This document shows positions 40,001 to 44,896 of a stretch of 44,896 nt of DNA, piece by piece (positions within the stretch are counted from its first letter, which is position 1; each line of letters opens with the position of its first letter). The notes beneath the pieces are model-generated. The model did no database searches. It had not been told where the DNA came from and worked only from the letters and a program-made list of their open reading frames with translations. The stretch is from CAYPOY01 sp964412395 (GTDB lineage Bacteria > Chloroflexota > Anaerolineae > B4-G1). The stretch spans positions 1 through 44,896 of the forward strand of contig CAYPOY010000002.1 in the NCBI GenBank assembly GCA_964412395.1. The letters run 5' to 3'. Position numbers and translations under genes: made by a program.

Positions 40001-42614
40001 GCCGTATAGACGTGGCCAGCTCGAGGTTCGGCTCGAAACCTACACTGGCGAGGTAGGTTGGGGTTCCATTTTCATCAACTAGAGTGGCACAAGTTCGCCA
40101 GCCGTTTACAACATCACATGCCTTCTCAACGATGGTGTGCAAGACCCGCTCTGGATCCTGAGGGGCAATAATGGCACTGCTAGCTTCATATAAGGACTGC
40201 AAAAAAGCAAAGGCCCGGGCATTTTCAATGGCGGTGGCAGCATGACTCGCGAAAGCCTCCAGCCGCCGGGCATCGGCAGGAGCAAACTGGCCCGGTCGAG
40301 TGCCGTTCACGTTCAGGAAACCCACTACCTGTCCGCGCACGTTGATAGGCGCGCCGACGTAGGAGTGTATCCATTCCCTGCCTTCCAACACCACCCAATC
40401 GGGGTCAATGGCCGTGTCCGGGATAATGAGCGTCTCTCTTGTCCGTGCCATTTTCAGCAGACCGGGAACCTCGGCGATCGGATAGGTTCTCTCAGCGACC
40501 TGCTCTAATCCCTCATACCCCCGCCAGCGGACTACCCGCGCGATGCTGTTCTCTATCAGCATGATGTTGAAAGCGTCCCCTGCGACGACCCGCTCCACCT
40601 GCTCCAAGATGCGATCCAGCACCTCGTCGAGGTCCAGGGTGCTGCTGACGATGGCTGCTGCTTCTTCCAGCGCCTCAGCCATCTCCCGCTGCTCCCGCTC
40701 AGCTTGGAAGAGGCGACTGTTCTCTATAGCAATGGCAGCCTGTGCCGCAAACGCCTCGGCCAGTCGGACATGTTCCTCGGTATAGAACCCCGGCTGGTGC
40801 TTGTCCAAGGCAATCATTCCGATGAGCCGATCCCCCACCAGCATCGGCGCTCCTAGCCAGCCGTGAATATCGGCCTGAATGTGAGGCTCTTGGGAAAAGC
40901 CCTCGTATTCTGCAGGCGCGTCCGAAACGATGAACGGTGCTCGTCGTTGCATGACCACCCGGTTGGGGTTATCGCCATCTATGGGAAAAGAGATACCCAG
41001 GATGTCTGGCAGGTTGGGGAAACCGCGTCCACCGATGATCTCCAGGCGGTCGTCCTTCAGCAGTTGCACTGAAGCGCTGTCATAGGGCACTACTTTCTGA
41101 AGTTCGCTCAAAATGCGCTCAAAAATCTCCTGCTGGTCGAGGGTGGTGGTAAGAGCCAGTGCCGTCTCCCGCAGGGTCTCGGCCTCCCGCCGTCGCCGGG
41201 ATTCCGCCTCGAACAGCCGGGCGTTCTTGATGGCCAGGGCAGCCTGATTGGCCAGGAAAGAAAGAAGATCCACCTCGTGTTCGCCAAAGCGATGGGGCAC
41301 GGTGCTGTGAACGAAAAGGACACCAATTGCCTTTCCCGAGTGCTGAATCGGGATGCCAGCCATGGAGCGCACTCCCATCTCTAGCAAAAAGGCCTTGGCT
41401 CGCTTGTGTCGAGTCACATCGGGGATGATCACTGGTTCGTTCTTCGTCATGACAAGGGTAGTAAACCCATCTGGACGAGGTTCCTCGACAATGACAGGTC
41501 TCTCAGGAGTCAGCGCAACTCCTCTCTGAATGTAGCATCCTCTCCTCTCATCCCATATCAGAGCTGTGCTTGTCTCTGCCTGAATCAGAGAGGAGGCGCT
41601 CTTGGCAATGCGGTCGAGGACCTCCTCCAAGTCTAGAGAGGAATTAAGGACCACGCTTAGATCATAGAGAAGCCTCATCTCCTCAGCACGGCGTCCGGTC
41701 TCCTCATAAAGCTGAGCATTTTCCAGAGCAATGGCTGCCTGCCCGGCCAGCAACTGCAAAACCTGCTGTTCGTGCGCACCGAAGGTCTTCTGTCGGGTAC
41801 TGTAGGCATACAACACACCCAGGTTTTGGGGCTCGCCTGGGATCGGCACGGCGATGAAGGATTTCACGCCAGCCTGGCGTAAGTTCTCATCCACCTCATC
41901 AATACGAGCGTCCACATCGGGCAGGACAAAAACTTCGCCGGTTCCTATGATCCGCTTAGTGAGTTCCACATCTCGGAGGTGCCGGCGCCACCTCACTGTC
42001 ACGTCGCCCAGCGGGACTACAGGCTCGTACCACACCTGGCCCGTCGCCGGGTTTACCCGGGCTACAGCGCAGGCCTCGGCCCCTGCCAGTTTCGGCACGG
42101 CCTCAGCGATCACTTCCAGCGTTTTTTCTACATCCAGCTCGCTGAGCATAGCCTTGCTAATCTCCAGCGTAGCGGAAAGCAAGTCCCGCTCCCGACGCAA
42201 TCGCGCCTGCTCCGCTGCCATGCGAATGGTCATCCCCAGTTCATCCAGGTTAAGGGGCTTTGCCAGGTACCGGTATGCCCCGGCTCGCAGCGCTTCCAAA
42301 GCCCGCTCCATCCCCCAGCCGGTGAAGATAATCACTTCGGTTTCCGGCCAACGCTCCTTGATCTCTCGCAGAAGTGCGATGCCCGCATACTCCGGCTCCT
42401 CCTCCGGTGCTGGAGCCAGAAGGTCATCAATAAGGGCCACGTCGTATGGTCGCTCAACTTGTGCAAGCAGGCTTCGTGCCTCCTGGAGATCAGCGGCAGA
42501 GTCCACTTCATATCTATGCTCGCGCCGCAGATGCTTCGCCAGCGGGTCACGCAAACTAATCTCGTCCTCTACCAACAGCACCCGCAATGGATAGTTAGTT
42601 ACTGGTTGCTCCAT
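37041..42614 (-). CDS. Giant REC - 9x GAF - histidine kinase, truncated by an internal stop
   Basis: 1857 residues, with GGAGGG six bases before the ATG. Residues 1-130 are a receiver (VLLVEDE, Asp63 in ALIDDLL, Lys in YLAKPLN). Then I count nine GAF modules in series, each preceded by a helix of the type DLEEVLDRI and followed by AAIAIENARLY-like ends. The kinase end has a dimerisation helix with the putative phospho-His in AWRHAVEG, an N-box VVDILVDNAVEAM, and G-boxes FTDTGKGIP and LGMGLLMALTI. It stops at TILQT, 24 codons short of the ancestral end. No membrane helix is evident, so it is a cytosolic sensor of many small ligands or redox cues. Losing the last ATPase strand probably impairs it. 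Confidence 0.8.
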   Translation of the reverse strand: MEQPVTNYPLRVLLVEDEISLRDPLAKHLRREHRYEVDSAADLQEARSLLAQVERPYDVALIDDLLAPAPEEEPEYAGIALLREIKERWPETEVIIFTGWGMERALEALRAGAYRYLAKPLNLDELGMTIRMAAEQARLRRERDLLSATLEISKAMLSELDVEKTLEVIAEAVPKLAGAEACAVARVNPATGQVWYEPVVPLGDVTVRWRRHLRDVELTKRIIGTGEVFVLPDVDARIDEVDENLRQAGVKSFIAVPIPGEPQNLGVLYAYSTRQKTFGAHEQQVLQLLAGQAAIALENAQLYEETGRRAEEMRLLYDLSVVLNSSLDLEEVLDRIAKSASSLIQAETSTALIWDERRGCYIQRGVALTPERPVIVEEPRPDGFTTLVMTKNEPVIIPDVTRHKRAKAFLLEMGVRSMAGIPIQHSGKAIGVLFVHSTVPHRFGEHEVDLLSFLANQAALAIKNARLFEAESRRRREAETLRETALALTTTLDQQEIFERILSELQKVVPYDSASVQLLKDDRLEIIGGRGFPNLPDILGISFPIDGDNPNRVVMQRRAPFIVSDAPAEYEGFSQEPHIQADIHGWLGAPMLVGDRLIGMIALDKHQPGFYTEEHVRLAEAFAAQAAIAIENSRLFQAEREQREMAEALEEAAAIVSSTLDLDEVLDRILEQVERVVAGDAFNIMLIENSIARVVRWRGYEGLEQVAERTYPIAEVPGLLKMARTRETLIIPDTAIDPDWVVLEGREWIHSYVGAPINVRGQVVGFLNVNGTRPGQFAPADARRLEAFASHAATAIENARAFAFLQSLYEASSAIIAPQDPERVLHTIVEKACDVVNGWRTCATLVDENGTPTYLASVGFEPNLELATSIRPDGISVNVVGSGRPRFISDAIAERNEVHPKMIEQGVKAAACLPLGYGGKNIGVLWIHHTAPRLFSEAEKTALQIYANQAAVAYDKAQRIRKLEQMRKAAEAMAGALDLQQVLQQIVEGAKEVLQADSSAIWSYDNIRNQFIPEELVAYGIHRDELERFRKREPKKGGTADTVMDQGWIGVTDVSDPQYDFMGPLTLELLDSIGAKSFQGIALRIGDEKLGVLYVNYNRPRSFTDEGRRTLETFAYQATLALKKARLLEQVSKARDTARVVAEVSVLEDLRSTLNSIAGGTQDALDCDAVTLYTYDQIRDEFEFPPAMVGVRDTGEVLKFGLVVRESVIRRILALDGAYVAEDAPSDPVVSGAFVRREDVKSSVSIPLKVGDRKVGVIFVNYRSRHRFTGEELTNIELFAYQAAVAIRNAQLYEETIRRATALQILYEAGKAVTSTLAPDEILDRIVEQACRITGAHGKRARFSHLALVERNRLSFEAAYPPEHLSGLQRGVGDIDLKQDEHIGVTGWAVKTGQSQLVDDVTQYPDYIEYDSETRSELAVPIKLEEEMIGVINVEHSDANAFDESDRLCLESLAAQAAIAIKNARLYQAEQQRVKELEGLNSVSQSIRSLVSIHEVYQQVNESIAQLVGAQMCAILLYDKSEEALVCQLPMYGVPDEIGRRYCIPAGQGSPAGIVWETQDHLIINGVEQYPLVAELGLKELAEEAGLRDTLLVKLTAGNRNIGVIQASNRRDGRSFSEDDARLLHIFAGQAAVVIENAHLYEELKQMYEELKQTKGLVGASTALAWMGMASSAWRHAVEGRAITIRDEIGLLRSDLRRAKVSKNVHERLAKIERQAQKILARPITPPLSEEEGVESVSVNRLLRERISQLWENEPYKSGRHRFDFELDDAVTVKASPEWLRRVVDILVDNAVEAMVGTIDKQLIISTRLVNSGVEIVFTDTGKGIPDDVLPRLFKEQIKESKRLGMGLLMALTILQT

Positions 42615-42616
42615 CT

Positions 42617-43201
42617 CTACCCTCCGCTAGCACGATGGTCGTGCCCTGGCGTTTCAGAGCCCGGCAACTCGATCAAGAAGGTGGTCCCAAGGGGTATCAC
42701 GCTCCGTTCTACAGCGATTCGTCCCCCCATAGACTCCGCGATGCTACGAGCGACGAACAGACCCAGCCCGGTTCCTCCTGGCCGGGTGGAGAAACCCAGG
42801 GCGAAGATGCTCTCCCATAGTTGCCGGTGGATGCCAGGACCGGTGTCTATGAAGCGCACCTTGATCGGACAGACGGTGTCCTCCGGCTCCCATGAACTGG
42901 TGACCTCCAGCGCCCCCCAGCCGTCGGAGAACCGTTCCATCTTCTGCGCCACCTGCTGAACAGCGTTCAGCATCACATTGGAGAAGGTCTGTTGCAGCCG
43001 CGCAGCGCTGCCTATCGTTTTGGGCAGGTCTGGAGCCAGTTTGGTGGTGATGCGCACCTTGTGCTTCTGGGCGGTGGGACGAAGCAGCAATTCGGCACGT
43101 CGGATCACCTCATTGACGTCAATCTCTTCTTGCTCCTCGGCGCGGATCAAGTCCCGAAAGGAAACCGTGACGCGCTTCAGGTCCAGGGCGGTTTGCAACA
43201 C
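42617..43201 (-). CDS. ATPase half of the frameshifted S1-REC-GAF histidine kinase
   Basis: 194 residues can be called from the GTG at 43201, but in-frame coding continues upstream to 43213 (HIDDVLQTALDLKRVTVSFR). It contains the rest of the dimerisation helix and a full HATPase domain: N-box RLQQTFSNVMLNAVQQVAQK, FIDTGPGI, STRPGGTGLGLFVARSIAES and GTTFLIELP. It is the C-terminal half of the gene entering from the right edge, cut off by one extra base at 43214. It ends 2 bases before the start codon of the large kinase. Confidence 0.8.
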   Translation of the reverse strand: MLQTALDLKRVTVSFRDLIRAEEQEEIDVNEVIRRAELLLRPTAQKHKVRITTKLAPDLPKTIGSAARLQQTFSNVMLNAVQQVAQKMERFSDGWGALEVTSSWEPEDTVCPIKVRFIDTGPGIHRQLWESIFALGFSTRPGGTGLGLFVARSIAESMGGRIAVERSVIPLGTTFLIELPGSETPGHDHRASGG

Positions 43202-44896
43202 ATCGTCTATATGCTTTGCCTATCTCTGCGGAAGTCAGCGGATCTGCTTGGATGACATCGTCTCCAACGCGGGGCAACCGCCCATATTCGGCGCGGAGAT
43301 TGCGGATCTGGATCTCGAGACCGGAGATACTGTTGCAGACTTCGTGTCCAAAGCCGGCAGCCAGTTCCCCGCTCAGGAGAAAGCGGTTGATGTCCTGCGC
43401 CCACTGTTCCAGCAGATCACTCTCCAGAGCTACACTGAAGAGAGTAGCCATCGCCCAGGCATCACGCAGCCGGTAGCGGGAGAAAGCGTCCGGCTCCCGG
43501 TGGAACAGGAAGAGCGCATAATGAACCTGCCCCTCAGCCTGAATGGGTACCCCGATACACGACTCAAAAGGAAGCAGATCCAGCAACTTGCTGAACCTCC
43601 GCCGGGCTTTGTGGGACACATGGAGTTCGAAGATATCCCCACCTTCGTAAATCAAGTCTTTGACTGGGCTGTCATCCAGCGAGTACACCGCCTCATGGTT
43701 CAGGGGCAACACGCCAGCCTGGGCAATGATGGAAACCTTGCGGGAGATCGGGTCCGTATGGAAGACAATCGCAGTCTCGGCGCGGGTGAGAGTGTTCAGT
43801 TCCTGAAGCCCGGCCTCAAGCCGGCTGCGTAAGGACGCACTGCTACGCATCTCACGAGACAGAGCCTGGAAAGAGTCAACGGTGCCTCCCCGTATTGGGT
43901 GGGAAGTCGTCAACCGATGGCCTACCAGCATCTCCCCTTGTGCGATCCTGGTCAGGCCCTCCTTGATTTCGCCCAGGTCCAACGGCTTCGCAAAAACTTC
44001 GGTTACTCCCAGTTCCTCCAGTTCCCGGCCTCGTTCGACAATCCACTCTGGAACGCTGATCACAGCCACCGGGCACTCAGGGCTAGTCTCCTTCACCTGG
44101 CGGATAAGGGCCTCCCCATCCTCGCCGGAGAGATCAATGTCCACCAATACCAGGTCGAACCTGGTTTCCTCCAGACGAGTCAGTGCCTGAGTTGGCGATT
44201 CTACACCCTCCGCTTCGCACCCCTGGCGACACAACCATTTCACCAGAGGATTGAGCACCATTTTGCCATCGTCCACCACCAGGATTCGCCCCAGGAAACC
44301 CAGATCGCCCACAGGCTCCTGGACTTCCTCCGGATCTTCATGGTGTTCGGCCTGCCCACGAGAAGCGAGATGCTGGGCGAATTCGATGACCCGAACCTGC
44401 TGCTCCATGCGCCGCCGGATACTCAGTCGCACTCTCTCGGCACGGCGGTTGATGCTCGTGATGACTGCCTCAACCCGGTCGCCAACCCACAGTAATTCCT
44501 CGGGCTCCTCCACCCTCCACAAAGCCATCTCGCGTAAGGGAACGAAGCCATCCACCCCAGGGATGATCTGGATGAACACTCTATCGGGGTTCACGGCTTT
44601 TACAGTTCCAAGGACGACATCGCGTTCCCGGTACTGGCGCTCGAACTGCTTCCACGGATCAGGTTGAAGTCTTCGCACGCTCAATTCCATCGTGCGGCCC
44701 GGCTCAGGTAGAGCCACGACGACCGCCTGAATCTCTTTACCTTTTGACACAACCTGGTGAGGATCCAGGTCGCCCTCCAATGACAATTCCCGACGTCGGA
44801 TGTACGCATGGGTGTCATCTGACAGATGCACAAAGACACCGTAACTCGACTTTATCCATTTGGTGGACAAAAGCGCGGCAATAGGGTAAACTGAAA
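43119..44896 (-). CDS. S1 - REC - GAF sensor kinase, N-terminal part (frameshifted, open at the window edge)
   Basis: The frame is open to the right edge; a TTG at 44870 is the first possible start but the gene probably begins outside. Domains: an S1-type beta barrel (SSYGVFVHLSDDTHAYIRRR), a second S1 (DVVLGTVKAVNPDRVFIQII, VDGFVPLREM), a receiver (RILVVDDGKMVLNPL, Asp in LVLVDIDLSGEDG, Lys in VFAKPLD), a GAF domain, and the phospho-His helix (AGFGHEVCNSISGLEIQIRN). At 43214 an extra base shifts the frame. The ORF then runs on as AYRRCVANRPGPEARHGF and ends at 43119, while the true continuation EIGK-HIDDVLQTALDLK lies in the other frame. S1 domains on a histidine kinase are rare and suggest RNA or nucleotide sensing. 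Confidence 0.75.
   Translation of the reverse strand, partial: SVYPIAALLSTKWIKSSYGVFVHLSDDTHAYIRRRELSLEGDLDPHQVVSKGKEIQAVVVALPEPGRTMELSVRRLQPDPWKQFERQYRERDVVLGTVKAVNPDRVFIQIIPGVDGFVPLREMALWRVEEPEELLWVGDRVEAVITSINRRAERVRLSIRRRMEQQVRVIEFAQHLASRGQAEHHEDPEEVQEPVGDLGFLGRILVVDDGKMVLNPLVKWLCRQGCEAEGVESPTQALTRLEETRFDLVLVDIDLSGEDGEALIRQVKETSPECPVAVISVPEWIVERGRELEELGVTEVFAKPLDLGEIKEGLTRIAQGEMLVGHRLTTSHPIRGGTVDSFQALSREMRSSASLRSRLEAGLQELNTLTRAETAIVFHTDPISRKVSIIAQAGVLPLNHEAVYSLDDSPVKDLIYEGGDIFELHVSHKARRRFSKLLDLLPFESCIGVPIQAEGQVHYALFLFHREPDAFSRYRLRDAWAMATLFSVALESDLLEQWAQDINRFLLSGELAAGFGHEVCNSISGLEIQIRNLRAEYGRLPRVGDDVIQADPLTSAEIGKAYRRCVANRPGPEARHGFLSGLDPRRGARRD

Overview
The window looks like chromosomal DNA of an uncultured Chloroflexota bacterium (Anaerolineae/Caldilineae type). 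Two secreted proteins end in the YLPLVL(R/K) tail typical of that group. GC is fairly high, coding density is high, and the DNA carries many short palindromic repeats, some of them inserted in frame inside genes. I see no rRNA, tRNA or CRISPR array. The placement is inference; no marker gene is present.

Layout. (1) 1-8133, plus strand: the tail of one gene, a 2256-residue secreted gingipain-type (C25) peptidase with a beta-propeller-like insertion, and the 3' half of a beta-helix surface protein whose 5' end is lost exactly at a ~267-bp fold-back element. (2) 8298-9779, minus: a CehA/McbA-type PHP metallohydrolase. (3) 10025-14051, plus: a truncated NACHT ATPase, a TPR membrane protein, a small membrane protein and a caspase-like peptidase. 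The first, second and fourth share a short Gly/Ala-rich module, which suggests a signalling or cell-suicide set that assembles through a common motif. (4) 14190-14909: a transposase that has lost its catalytic core. (5) 31928 down to 15224, minus: a ~16.7-kb defence-type operon behind a near-consensus promoter. It encodes a DUF499 ATPase, an ASCH fusion protein, a four-gene cassette (winged-helix-like protein, P-loop ATPase, small protein, PIN nuclease), three membrane or secreted proteins, a DUF1156 DNA methylase split by a frameshift, and a PLD-SNF2 helicase. A duplicated 79-bp gene end flanks the four-gene cassette and records its insertion or a duplication. (6) 32060-32425: a decayed tyrosine recombinase beside the operon promoter, then a coiled-coil membrane protein. 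(7) 44896 down to 33667, minus: a signalling operon with an S1-REC-GAF histidine kinase (frameshifted), a REC-9xGAF histidine kinase (premature stop), a lone receiver, a REC-two-TM protein and a REC-pseudokinase-winged-helix regulator.

How they may work together. Region 5 is best read as a helicase-methylase-ATPase antiviral system that took up an extra nuclease module and later accumulated damage in its methylase. Region 3 is a candidate caspase/NACHT conflict system, also partly broken. Region 7 is a multi-sensor phosphorelay with unusual receiver proteins; its output is probably the winged-helix protein. The number of broken genes (NACHT, beta-helix protein, transposase, methylase, integrase, two kinases) marks this as an accessory region in flux, although isolated frameshifts could also be assembly errors.
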